A program made the translations under genes and the position numbers. Below the pieces are notes generated by a model. That model was given only the letters and a program-made list of their open reading frames with translations, searched no databases and was not told the DNA's origin. Below, one piece after another: positions 35,127-43,455 of a DNA stretch of 64,000 bases. The stretch comes from Myxococcales bacterium (GTDB lineage: Bacteria; Myxococcota; Myxococcia; Myxococcales; Anaeromyxobacteraceae), in the NCBI GenBank assembly GCA_021806645.1, contig JAJZQX010000001.1:124001-188000 (forward strand), read 5' to 3'. The first letter of the stretch is position 1. Each line of letters begins with the position of its first letter.

Positions 35127-35218
35127 AGTGCCCCTCTGGCGCAGATCGCGTAGACCGTGGCTGTGCAGATCCCGAGCTGTCCCGCTACCTGCCGGGAGGC
35201 GTTGCGAAGGGCTGCGCG
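35126..35218 (-). pseudogene. Orphan helix-turn-helix fragment (excisionase/MerR-like)
   Basis: The minus strand encodes SRQVAGQLGICTATVYAICA followed by RGAL. This is the recognition-helix pattern of excisionase-type helix-turn-helix domains, normally followed by a wing with HVRVSNxIR. Here the frame breaks into the antitoxin-like sequence right after the helix, and the flanking residues look non-coding. It appears to be a gene fragment joined to the toxin-antitoxin remnant. The remaining 35219-35402 interval holds nothing recognisable. Confidence 0.45.
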
Positions 35219-35402
35219 GTCGGGCGGAGCCGCGGGCGCGGCCGACACCGGGCGTGAGCGCGCTGGCGGTGGCGACGGTGGCGGACGTCGTTTCCGCCTG
35301 GCGTGATCGCAGGCGGTCGAAATCGCGGAATGGCCGTCCCTGTTGGGGTTCCTGCATGCCGGACACCCCGGAAATGTCAGACCCTCATGAGACGGTAGGT
35401 GA

Positions 35403-36707
35403 ATGATCGCCACCGCCCATCCGACCACTCCCTCGGCCGCGGCTTCCGCTCACGCTCCGGCCAGCCGTCCTCTCGAACTCCTGGAAGCCCGGCAGCAGCG
35501 CGATGCGCTCAAGGCCCTCTTGCGGAAGGAGCAGTCGGCGATGGCCGACTTCCTGGTCGCGCTGGCCGACTTCGACCTCTGCCGCGGCTGGGAGGCGCTG
35601 GGTCATGCCAACCTCTTCGCCTTCATCCGCTCCGAGCTGGGACTCTCGCCGGCCCCGACCTACTGGCGCCAGGAGGCAGCTCGCCTGCTCCAGCGGTTCC
35701 CGGACCTGGAGGGACCGCTGCGCCATGGCAAGCTCTGCCTGACCACGATGGCCGAGCTGGCCAAGGTGCTCACGGCGGAGAACAGGGAGGCGGTCCTGCC
35801 GCGCTTCCTCGGCATCTCCACCCGCGAGGCGAAGGAGATCGTCGCCGAGCTGCAGCCTCGCGAGGCTCCGGCCACGCGAACGATGGTGACGCGAGTGCCT
35901 GGGGTGGCGCTGGTCTCGACCGCTGCCGCCGCTTGTGGTTCGGTCGCGGCCACGCTCGAGGCCTCACCGAGGCACCCGCCGCAGACTGACATCTCCCAGC
36001 CGGCCCTCTCGCCGCCCGCCCCGACCGGAGCCCCTCCTTCGCAACTTTGGGCGCCCAAAGTGGATTTCGGGGGAGTCGTCGCGCCGGTCGCAAGGCGCGA
36101 TGAGATCGAGCCCCTCTCCGCCGATCGGAGCCGGATCCACGTCAACGTCAGCCGCCACTTCACGAGGAAGCTCGAAGCCGCGCGCTAGGGGCTCGGCCAC
36201 TCCATCCCGAATGCCACGATGGAGCAGGCGCTGGAGGCGGCGCTCGACCTGCTGCTCGAGAAGCAGGCGAAGGCGCGGGGACTGGTGAAGAAGCCGCGGA
36301 CCACGCTCGCAGCGGCCGCAGCTACCGAGGAGAGGCAAGGTGTCGACACGAGCCAGCAGGGGAGCACCCTGAGCTTGGCGCCTCAGGAATCCGAGCCACC
36401 GCTCGCACTCGTCCCGACGGAGCCGCCTTCACCTCGCCGCACCGGTCCTCGCGAAACGATCCCGGCCGCCGTCCGCCGCGCGGTCTGGGAGCGAGATGGC
36501 GGCTGCTGCAGTTGGCCTCTCGACTCGGGCGGCGTGTGCGGCTCGACGCACCGGCTGGAACTCGACCACATCCATCCCTGGGCCCGCGACGGCGAGCCCA
36601 CGGTCGCCAACATCCGCGTCGTCTGCCATGTCCACAACGCCCTGGCGGCGCGGCGCGAGTTCGGGGCGCAGTGCGCGGAGCGCTATCGACATGTTCGACG
36701 GGCCTGA
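35403..36707 (+). pseudogene. DUF222/13E12-like HNH endonuclease, interrupted by an in-frame TAG
   Basis: Read through, about 434 codons form one HNH protein. The N-terminal part (to about 160) is helical, with LGHANLFAFIRSELGLSPAP and GKLCLTTMAELAKVLTAENR. A Pro-rich linker contains an 18-bp palindrome. Then comes RIHVNVSRHFTRKLEAAR, TAG at 36186-36188, and in the same frame GLGHSIPNATMEQALEAALD and the C-terminal HNH nuclease: RRAVWERDGGCCSW, CGSTHRLELDHIHPWARDGE and NIRVVCHVHNALAARREFG. The nuclease core (LDHIHP) is intact. The 3' half could be translated from ATG 36219 as a 162-residue protein. Such proteins are often multi-copy and mobile-like. Confidence 0.75.
36044..36061. repeat. 18-bp palindrome within the HNH gene linker
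   Basis: ACTTTGGGCGCCCAAAGT is a perfect palindrome in the part of the HNH gene encoding the Pro-rich linker (LWAPKVD). It matches the core of the 46-bp palindrome at 34630-34675 except for one symmetric base pair change on each side. Confidence 0.8.
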
Positions 36708-36741
36708 TGGCGCCACCCGCCTTCGGCCGCCCCGGGGCGGG

Positions 36742-38121
36742 TCAGCGCTTCTTCGCCTTCGCCTTCGGCCTCGAGCGCACCGCCGCCGCCGCGACATCGC
36801 GCGCCGCCTGCTTGGCCGCCTTGGCGGCCTTCTTGCGGGCCAGGAAGCCGGTCTCCTTGCGCTCGGTGTGCATCTGCTGCGCCGTCTTCTTCGGACGCGG
36901 GATGGCGGCCAGGGCCTTCTCGGCGGCCTCCTCCTTCTTGCGGGCCCCCGGCTCCAGCGTCCACCAGAAGAGCCGCTTCACCACCAGCGTGGCGTAGGCT
37001 CCCGGTGGCAGGGTGAAGGCGACGTTGACCTTGAAGCGGCCGTCGTTCAGGTCGTCGGGGCGCACGTCGCCCACGGTGAGCCGCCCGGGCTGGACCATCA
37101 GCGGCCGCTCCTCGTGGTCGAAGTGGATCTCCGGCGTCCTGGGGACCGCCAGCGACTTGAGCGTCATCTCCTCCCGCCCCAGCGGCGCCATGGCGGCCTT
37201 CTCGACCTGCGGGTCGGTGAAGGTCGAGTCGGGGCCGAGCAGCGGGAAGCTCATCCGGCCGAGCCGGCGCGCCGTCTCGCCGTCCAGCTCGCGCGGGAAG
37301 ACCAGCGAGCCGGCCTGGTAGCGGATGGCCACCATGTGCTGGATGCCCACCACGTCGCGCAGGAACTGGCGCACCCCCTCGTTCCAGAGCCAGGACTGGT
37401 AGGTGAAGACCTGCAGCGCCCGCCAGCGCGGCTCGGTCCGCAGCAGCGCGCCGCGGAAGTCGGTCGGGTTCTTCTTGAGCCACTTGACGACCGCCTCGTA
37501 CTTCTCCGCGCCCGGGTTCGGGTTGCGCCTCGTCCACTCCCCCCAGTTCTCCTTCCAGAACTGCTTGACCCGGGCGTCGCCGCTGGCGTCGAGCTCGCTG
37601 GGGTGGGCGATGACGTTGCGGAGCGCGGTCTCGAAGTCGCCGCGCATCAGCTCCTTCACGATGAAGCCCTGGCCGTGCTTGAGCGGCCCGAACCGCTGCG
37701 AGTCGAAGTAGTTCACCACCCCGAGCCGGTGCACCTCGGCGACCGCGGCCGGCAGCCGGCCCACGTCCTCCTGGGAGAGGTCGCGCACCGTCACCGCGAA
37801 GCGGTTGGAGGTGGTGTTGCGCGCCGAGAGCGCCTGGCGGGTGCGCCCCATGGCCTTGAGGCGCAGGTCGGCGTCCTGCAGCTCGATGTCGCGCCCCTTC
37901 ACCGCCACCAGCTGCGTGGTCCGGCCCTGCTTGTCCTTCAGGCCGCAGTAGCTGACGTCGGCGCGCGGCACCTTGAAGCGCGAGCAGATCCGCTCCACCG
38001 CCTCGAAGGTGGTGAGCTTCTGCTTGTCCATCAGGTAGACACGCCACGCGCCCTGGGGGTCGTCGTCGAACCTCCAGGACTCGGTGACGGCGAAGTCTTC
38101 GGGGCGTTGCTTGAGCCGCAT
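36742..38121 (-). CDS. truD: tRNA pseudouridine(13) synthase TruD
   Basis: Isomerises U13 in tRNA-Glu and similar tRNAs. A protein of 459 residues. The catalytic aspartate is in SYCGLKDKQGRTTQ (Asp63); then NRFAVTVRDLS, GVVNYFDSQRFGPLKHGQGF (TruD signature), the inserted TRUD domain, and AYATLVVKRLFWW near the end. It has a Lys/Arg/Ala-rich tail of about 60 residues (KKAAKAAKQAARDVAAAAV and on) beyond the usual TruD end, probably disordered and RNA-binding. Convergent with the HNH gene. Confidence 0.92.
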   Translation of the reverse strand: MRLKQRPEDFAVTESWRFDDDPQGAWRVYLMDKQKLTTFEAVERICSRFKVPRADVSYCGLKDKQGRTTQLVAVKGRDIELQDADLRLKAMGRTRQALSARNTTSNRFAVTVRDLSQEDVGRLPAAVAEVHRLGVVNYFDSQRFGPLKHGQGFIVKELMRGDFETALRNVIAHPSELDASGDARVKQFWKENWGEWTRRNPNPGAEKYEAVVKWLKKNPTDFRGALLRTEPRWRALQVFTYQSWLWNEGVRQFLRDVVGIQHMVAIRYQAGSLVFPRELDGETARRLGRMSFPLLGPDSTFTDPQVEKAAMAPLGREEMTLKSLAVPRTPEIHFDHEERPLMVQPGRLTVGDVRPDDLNDGRFKVNVAFTLPPGAYATLVVKRLFWWTLEPGARKKEEAAEKALAAIPRPKKTAQQMHTERKETGFLARKKAAKAAKQAARDVAAAAVRSRPKAKAKKR

Positions 38122-38156
38122 GAATCACTCCGGGCGCTGGCCCGGGCGCGGAGCGC

Positions 38157-38345
38157 TCAGGCCTTCTGCCGGTAGAAGAAGACGATGGAGAGACAGTGGA
38201 ACTCGTCGTCGGACGACTGAGATACCACCTTGTCGACCACCTCGAGATCCGCGTTGGCGCGGAGCCACCGGGTGATGGTCTCGCCCAGTTCCTCGCGATC
38301 CCTGGCCTTGGTGGCGGAGAAGACCTTGACGCCGGTGAAGGTCAC
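38157..38345 (-). CDS. Small conserved-looking protein of unknown function
   Basis: A 62-residue protein starting MTFTGVKVFSATKARDREEL and ending LSIVFFYRQKA. It has an alternating strand-helix-strand composition and no signal peptide, membrane segment or Cys motif. I do not recognise the family. It lies 35 bp upstream of truD on the same strand, so it may share its transcript. It is divergent from the PHP gene, with start codons only 47 bp apart. Confidence 0.65.
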   Translation of the reverse strand: MTFTGVKVFSATKARDREELGETITRWLRANADLEVVDKVVSQSSDDEFHCLSIVFFYRQKA

Positions 38346-38392
38346 GGGGCGAGTATCACCATCGGGTGGGGGTGTGTCAAAATACGCACACC

Positions 38393-39124
38393 ATGCTCAT
38401 CGATCTGCACGTCCAGACCCGCCGCACGCCAGGTGGCGTGCTCCGGCCGTTAGAGGTGCTGGCTCGCGCCCGGGCGCTCGGCCTCGACGGCGTCGCCTTC
38501 ACCGATCTCGACACGCTGGAGGCGCTTCCGGAGGTGCGGGCCGCCGCCGGTCAGACCGGCGTGCTGGCGCTGGTCGGCCTCATGCTGGCCACCGATCACG
38601 GCCGCTACCTCTGCTTCTTCGCCGCCCCGGAGCGGCTGGCTCCCGTGGCGGAACTCTTCGGCGCCGCGCCGCGGGCGGCCCAGGCCACCTTGGCCCGGGT
38701 GGCCACCCTGGGCGGGGTCGCCGTGGCGGCCCATCCCTACGACAAGACGCTGGCGCCGGCCTCCGCCGACGCCCTCTTCACGCTCGACGGTCTGGCCGCC
38801 GTCGAGGGGCTGCACGGGCGGAGCCGGAGCGGCGCCAACGACCTCGCGGTGGAGGCGGCCGATCACCTCGGGCTGCCGTGCGTGGGCGGCTCCGGGGCCC
38901 TCGGTTCGCTCGAGGAGCTGGGGACGGCGGCCACGCTCTTCCGCGAGCCGGTGGCCGACGAGGCGGGACTGGTGGCGCAGCTCAAGGCCGGCACCTGCTG
39001 GGCCGCGGCGCTGGGGGTGGGGCCTAGCGCTCCCAGCGAAGCAGCTTCTCGTCCTGGAACCAGGCGCGACGCTTCCCGGCCGGCCAGGTCCACTCCGCGG
39101 TCGCGGCCGGCCGGTCCATCCTGA
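38393..39124 (+). CDS. PHP-like protein with degenerate metal site
   Basis: A protein of 243 residues from ATG 38393 (MLIDLHVQTRRTPGG). The fold signature of a PHP phosphoesterase is clear (LARARALGLDGVAFTDLDTL, VAVAAHPYDK, SLEELGTAATLFREP). However, several metal ligands are replaced: the usual DLHxH is DLHVQ, the usual TDH is TDL, and the late SDAH is SGAL. It is therefore probably an inactive or altered PHP protein. Its last 33 codons overlap the end of the convergent lipoprotein gene by 101 bp and encode a Ser/Arg-rich tail, so the stop may be a fortuitous extension. Confidence 0.7.
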   Translation: MLIDLHVQTRRTPGGVLRPLEVLARARALGLDGVAFTDLDTLEALPEVRAAAGQTGVLALVGLMLATDHGRYLCFFAAPERLAPVAELFGAAPRAAQATLARVATLGGVAVAAHPYDKTLAPASADALFTLDGLAAVEGLHGRSRSGANDLAVEAADHLGLPCVGGSGALGSLEELGTAATLFREPVADEAGLVAQLKAGTCWAAALGVGPSAPSEAASRPGTRRDASRPARSTPRSRPAGPS

Positions 39125-39737
39125 TCTTCTCGGGGAGGCCCCAGGCCATCTCCACCGCCCGCTCGCCCATCCCCTCGACCAGCTCCCGGCGGCCGATGGC
39201 GTCGCGCTGCTCCCGCGGCAGGGCGGCGAGGGCGCGCGACGGGTCATCGCGAGTCAACATCCGGTCCAGCTCGGCCAGGAGGGCGTCGGCGCTGGCGCTC
39301 GCGTGCGAGAGCACGATGACGTAGGGGCGCTCCTCGCCGGCGGCCTTCAGGTAGACCCACGGGAGGTAGCGCGGCGACATCACCGCGCGCGTGGCGATGA
39401 TCAGGCCGGTGGGAAACTCCACCCGCTCGATCCGGACCGGCGTGCCCGGCGGCAGGATCCGCTCGGCGGCCGGCGGTGGGATGATCTTGTCGTCGGGGCC
39501 GCGCAGCAGGTCCACCTCGGCGGCGGGGGCGTCGAGCAGCAACAGCTTGCCACGGTCGCCGAAGAGCGGGGAGACCGAGAGCGCCACGCGAGTCCAGCGG
39601 GCCTGGCCCTCGAGCGCGGCCTGGGTCCGCTCCCGCTCGGCGTCCGGCACCACGGTGAGCGGGGCGCAGCCGCCAGCGGTGAGCGCGACGGCGACGACGG
39701 CGACCAGCGAGGCGAGGCGGAGTCCGCGCATGTTCAC
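39024..39737 (-). CDS. Hypothetical lipoprotein
   Basis: A protein of 237 residues with signal peptide RLASLVAVVAVALTAGGC, a lipobox-like end. The start is GTG 39737 (overlapping the proC stop) or ATG 39731. The mature part has ILPPGTPVRIERVEFPTG, MSPRYLPWVYLKA and ERPYVIVLSHASASADALL; I recognise no family. It is coupled behind proC and overlaps the convergent PHP-like gene at its 3' end. Confidence 0.7.
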   Translation of the reverse strand: MNMRGLRLASLVAVVAVALTAGGCAPLTVVPDAERERTQAALEGQARWTRVALSVSPLFGDRGKLLLLDAPAAEVDLLRGPDDKIIPPPAAERILPPGTPVRIERVEFPTGLIIATRAVMSPRYLPWVYLKAAGEERPYVIVLSHASASADALLAELDRMLTRDDPSRALAALPREQRDAIGRRELVEGMGERAVEMAWGLPEKIRMDRPAATAEWTWPAGKRRAWFQDEKLLRWER

Positions 39738-40564
39738 TCCTGCTCCAGGAACTTCTTGCCCAGCTCGCGCGAGCGGTTGGTGGCCGCCTCGACCGCGTTC
39801 ATCAGCGTGGTGCGCAGCCCACCGGCCTCGAGCGTGTGGAGCCCGGCGATGGCGGTGCCGCCCGGGCTGGTCACCTGGTCCTTGAGCCGACCCGGGTGCT
39901 CACCGGTCTCGATGAGCAGCTTGGCCGAGCCGAGCACGGTCTGGGCCGCCAGCTCCTGCGCCTGGTCGCGCGCCAGCCCGGCCTTGACGCCGCCGTCGGC
40001 CAGCGCCTCGATGATCAGGAAGATGTAGGCCGGCCCCGAGCCCGAGAGGCCGGTGACGGCGTCGAGCAGCGGCTCGTCCACCACCACCGCCATGCCGACG
40101 GCCTCGAAGAGGGCGCGGGCCTGCGCCAGGTCGGCCTCGGTGGCGTGCTCGCCGGCCGAGAGCGCGGTGGCGCCGGCCCCGACCAGCGCCGGCGTGTTGG
40201 GCATGGTGCGGATGATCCGGACCCCGTGGCCCACCTGGCGCTCGATGGCCTCGATGGGCACGCCGGCGGCGATGGAGATGACCAGCTTCGACTGGTCGAG
40301 CGCCGGCTTGATCTCCTGCAGCAGCTTGTTCATCGCCTGGGGCTTGACCGAGAGGACCACGATGGCGGCCTCGCGCGCGGCGGCCAGGTTGTCCCTGGTG
40401 AAGCGGACGCCGTACTTGTGCGTCAGCTCCGGCCCGCGCTCGGCGCGCCGGTCGGCGCAGATGATCTCGTCGGGGGTGGCGACGTGGGCGCGGAGCAGCC
40501 CCTTGAGGAGGGCCTCGGCCATGTTGCCGGCGCCGAGGAAGGCGATGGTCTTTCCCAGTGGCAT
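39734..40564 (-). CDS. proC: Pyrroline-5-carboxylate reductase
   Basis: Last step of proline synthesis, reducing pyrroline-5-carboxylate with NAD(P)H. A protein of 276 residues. The Rossmann motif is IAFLGAGNMAEALLKGLL; later IVVLSVKPQAM, SIAAGVPIEAIE, RIIRTMPNTPALVGAG, and the C-terminal signature DAVTGLSGSGPAYIFLIIEAL with LKDQVTSPGGTAIAGL. It lies 9 bp downstream of a two-gene FAD/iron-sulfur amine or proline-type dehydrogenase, which suggests linked proline metabolism (inference). Confidence 0.95.
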   Translation of the reverse strand: MPLGKTIAFLGAGNMAEALLKGLLRAHVATPDEIICADRRAERGPELTHKYGVRFTRDNLAAAREAAIVVLSVKPQAMNKLLQEIKPALDQSKLVISIAAGVPIEAIERQVGHGVRIIRTMPNTPALVGAGATALSAGEHATEADLAQARALFEAVGMAVVVDEPLLDAVTGLSGSGPAYIFLIIEALADGGVKAGLARDQAQELAAQTVLGSAKLLIETGEHPGRLKDQVTSPGGTAIAGLHTLEAGGLRTTLMNAVEAATNRSRELGKKFLEQE

Positions 40565-40573
40565 GCCGCCACT

Positions 40574-42058
40574 CTAGCCGATGATGAAGTCCTCGCCCAC
40601 CGCGGCCCCCGGCCGGGCGAAGCGGGCCAGCGAGAAGCGGTCGAAGAGCTCGTGCTTGCCGCGGCCGGTGAGCCAGTCGGCGTAGAGCTCGGCCATGGCG
40701 GGGGCCATCATGAAGCCGTGGCCGACGAAGCCGTGGAGCTGGTGGAAGTTGGCGTAGCCGGCAGGCCCGAGGATGGGGTTGTTGTCGGGAGTGACGTCGT
40801 AGCAGCCGGCCCACTGGCGCACCACCTTGACGCCGCCCAGCCGGGGCATGAGCCGGGTCGAGGCGCGGGCGAAGCGGGCCAGGAAGCGGAGCGAGGAGCC
40901 GAGCACGATCCCCTCCGGCTCGTCGGGATCACCCATGCCGCCCACCAGCTCGCCGCGCTGCGACTGCGAGAAGTAGAGGCCGGTGCCGAGCAGCGAGACC
41001 AGCGGGTCGAGGAACGGCTCGAGCGGCTCGCCCACCAGGATCTCGTGCCGGGTGGGCCGGTTGGGCGTGGCCACGCCGGCCAGCGCCGCCACCTGCTTCG
41101 ACCAGGCGCCGGCGGCGTTGACCACCAGCTGGCAGGCCACCGCGCCGCGGTCGGTTTCCACGTGGGTGAGCCGGTCGCCCGAGCGGCGCAGCCCGGTGAC
41201 GCGCGAGAAGGTGCGGACCTTCACTCCCATGGCCTCGGCCTGGGTGGCGTAGCCCCATAGGAAGGGCCAGGGGAAGACCACGCCGTCGTCCGGGTTCCAC
41301 GAGGCGGCCACGAACCGCGACGGGTCGAGGTGGGGCACCACCTCGAGCGCCTGCTCCGGCGAGAGCAGCCTGGTGCGCATGCCGTGGCGCGCGTGGAGCT
41401 CGGCGTTCCGCTCCAGCCGGGCCACCTGGGCGCCGTCCGGCGCCAGGAACAGGTAGCCGCCCGGCCGGAACCAGACGTTGATGCCGAGGTCGACGGCGAA
41501 GCGGCGGCAGAGCGCCAGCGAGCGGAGCGCCAGCGTCACCATGTCCGACGTGGACCACTGGGCGCGCACGCCGCCGCCGTTGCGCCCCGACGCGCCGGCG
41601 TTCAGGTAGGCCTGGTCCAGCACCAGCACGTCGCGCCGCCCGCGCCGGGCCAGCTCGTACGCCAGCGAGAGCCCGAGGATGCCGCCGCCGATGATCACCA
41701 CGTCGGCCCGCTCCGGGAGCGGCGGCAGGGCGCCGGGGCCCGGCCGGCGCGGCGGCGCCTCGGGCGGGACACCCTGGTGGCCGGCGGGGAGCGTGGCCGG
41801 ATCGAGCGCGGCCAGGGCGGCCAGCGGGGTCGGCTGGCCTGGCGGCCGGGAGGTGAACGGCGCGATCTCGCCGGGGGTGGCGCCCAGCCGGAGCAGCTCG
41901 CGCGCCACCAGCGCGAGGCAGCTCTTCCCCTGGCACGGGCCGGTGCCGAAGCCGGTGTAGCGCTTCACCGATTCCAGGTCGCGGTGGCCGGCGGCGAAGG
42001 CCCGGCGCACCTCCTCGAGCGAGACGTCCTCGCAGGCGCAGAGCAGCGTCTTACCCAC
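40574..42058 (-). CDS. FAD-dependent oxidoreductase fused to an N-terminal BFD-like [2Fe-2S] domain
   Basis: A protein of 494 residues. Residues 1-60 form a bacterioferritin-ferredoxin-like [2Fe-2S] domain with [11 protein letters not shown] and [18 protein letters not shown]. After a Pro-rich linker comes a D-amino-acid/sarcosine-oxidase fold: [21 protein letters not shown] (FAD), [17 protein letters not shown], and the late [10 protein letters not shown]. It resembles the beta subunits of hydroxyproline, proline and glycine-type dehydrogenases, here with the Fe-S domain at the front instead of on a separate gamma subunit. It overlaps the gene before it by 8 bp. The substrate is not proven; proC downstream favours an imino acid. 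Confidence 0.85.
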   Translation of the reverse strand: MGKTLLCACEDVSLEEVRRAFAAGHRDLESVKRYTGFGTGPCQGKSCLALVARELLRLGATPGEIAPFTSRPPGQPTPLAALAALDPATLPAGHQGVPPEAPPRRPGPGALPPLPERADVVIIGGGILGLSLAYELARRGRRDVLVLDQAYLNAGASGRNGGGVRAQWSTSDMVTLALRSLALCRRFAVDLGINVWFRPGGYLFLAPDGAQVARLERNAELHARHGMRTRLLSPEQALEVVPHLDPSRFVAASWNPDDGVVFPWPFLWGYATQAEAMGVKVRTFSRVTGLRRSGDRLTHVETDRGAVACQLVVNAAGAWSKQVAALAGVATPNRPTRHEILVGEPLEPFLDPLVSLLGTGLYFSQSQRGELVGGMGDPDEPEGIVLGSSLRFLARFARASTRLMPRLGGVKVVRQWAGCYDVTPDNNPILGPAGYANFHQLHGFVGHGFMMAPAMAELYADWLTGRGKHELFDRFSLARFARPGAAVGEDFIIG

Positions 42059-43340
42059 GGGCGGCCTCCCCGGCGCGGCGCCCCGCCTCGGCGGCCTGGG
42101 CGGCGTCCATGGCGCCGGTCACCTCGCCCGCCGCGAAGAGCCCCGGCACCGCGGTGCGGCCGTGGCGGTCGGCGGTGACCGCGAAGGCGGCGGCCATGGC
42201 GTCGAAGGCCACCGGCGCGCCGAGCAGGCGGGCCAGCTCCGTGGCCGGGGCGGGCGGCTGGACCACCGCCACCGTGTCGCAGCCGAGCTCGCCGCCGCTC
42301 CCGTCGGCCAGCCCTCGGACCCGCCCCCGCCCCAGCACGCGGCGAGCCGCCGGGACCAGCGTCACCACCATCCCGGCCTCGTCGAGCCTGGCCGCGAGCT
42401 CGCTGGCCTCGTCACCGGCTCCCAGCACCGCCGCCCGCCGCCCCGGCACGGTGCCGTGCTCGGCCAGCGCCACCGCCAGGCCGCGTCCCCAGAAGACGCC
42501 CGGCCGATCCCCGTCCTCGATCCCGGCCGGCACCGCAGTGCCGCCGGCGCAGAGGACCACCCGCGCCGGCCGGACCAGCCGGAGCCCGCCCGGCTCGGCG
42601 CGCTGGTGGAGGAGCGCCAGCACCGAGCCTCCATCGAGCCAGAGCCCGAGCACCGGGGCGTCGATCGCCACCTCGCCGCCCGCCGACCGGACCCGGGCCT
42701 CGACCTGGCCGGCCAGCGAGGGCGGCGGCTCGCCGGGGAGCCGGTACCGGCAGCGGAGCCGACCGCCGGCGCGCGGCTCCGAGTCGGCCAGCAGCACCCG
42801 CCGCCCGGCCTCGGCCAGCGCCTCGGCGGCGCCGAGGCCGGCGGGGCCGGCGCCGATCACCAGCACGTCGAACGGCTCCTCGCGTGGGGTCGCCGGCGGG
42901 AGAAGCGGATCGTCGGGGAGCTTCCCGATCCCGGTCAGCCGCCGCGAGAAGGCGACCATGGCCCGGTTGAGCGGCACGCTTGAGGTGCCGAGGTGGTGGT
43001 GGTCCAGCCCGCCCGGCGTGACCCGATCGATGACGCCCAGCAGGTCGTGGGTGGCGGTGGGGAGGGCGTGCTGGGTCCGCACCACTAGCCCGCCTCGGCA
43101 CGGGGTCCGGCAGGCGCGCACGTTGGGCTGGCCATCGACGCGGACCAGGCAGGAGTGGCAGCTGCCGGCCAGGCAGAACGGGCCGCGGGGCCGGTGGTAC
43201 TTGGCGCTGCGGGCCACCAGCGGCCGGCCGGCGGCGAGGAGGGCGGCGGCGATCGGCTCGCCGGCGCGGGCCGGGATCTCTTGGCCGTCGAACACGATGG
43301 TGCAGTCGGCGTCGAAGCGGGGGTCGGGGAGGCGGGGCAT
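42051..43340 (-). CDS. 2Fe-2S ferredoxin domain fused to FAD/NAD(P) oxidoreductase (alpha subunit of amine/imino-acid dehydrogenase)
   Basis: A protein of 429 residues. Residues about 12-100 are a SoxA/HcnA-like plant-type [2Fe-2S] domain with [15 protein letters not shown]. From about 155 a two-dinucleotide-binding flavoprotein domain follows: [21 protein letters not shown] (FAD) and [20 protein letters not shown] (second site), ending [19 protein letters not shown]. Alpha subunits of hydroxyproline and dye-linked proline dehydrogenases have this architecture. It precedes and overlaps the beta-type subunit, so the pair should form an alpha-beta complex passing electrons from an amine or imino acid to a membrane acceptor. 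Confidence 0.82.
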   Translation of the reverse strand: MPRLPDPRFDADCTIVFDGQEIPARAGEPIAAALLAAGRPLVARSAKYHRPRGPFCLAGSCHSCLVRVDGQPNVRACRTPCRGGLVVRTQHALPTATHDLLGVIDRVTPGGLDHHHLGTSSVPLNRAMVAFSRRLTGIGKLPDDPLLPPATPREEPFDVLVIGAGPAGLGAAEALAEAGRRVLLADSEPRAGGRLRCRYRLPGEPPPSLAGQVEARVRSAGGEVAIDAPVLGLWLDGGSVLALLHQRAEPGGLRLVRPARVVLCAGGTAVPAGIEDGDRPGVFWGRGLAVALAEHGTVPGRRAAVLGAGDEASELAARLDEAGMVVTLVPAARRVLGRGRVRGLADGSGGELGCDTVAVVQPPAPATELARLLGAPVAFDAMAAAFAVTADRHGRTAVPGLFAAGEVTGAMDAAQAAEAGRRAGEAARG

Positions 43341-43455
43341 CGTGGCTCTGGGGCGGCGCGGTCGAACGGCGGCGGGAGGATAGCCCCGTCCGGCCCCGGC
43401 CGCGACGGAAACCCCGGGGGGCGGCGGCGCGCCGCTGGTCCGCTAGTATTCCCGG

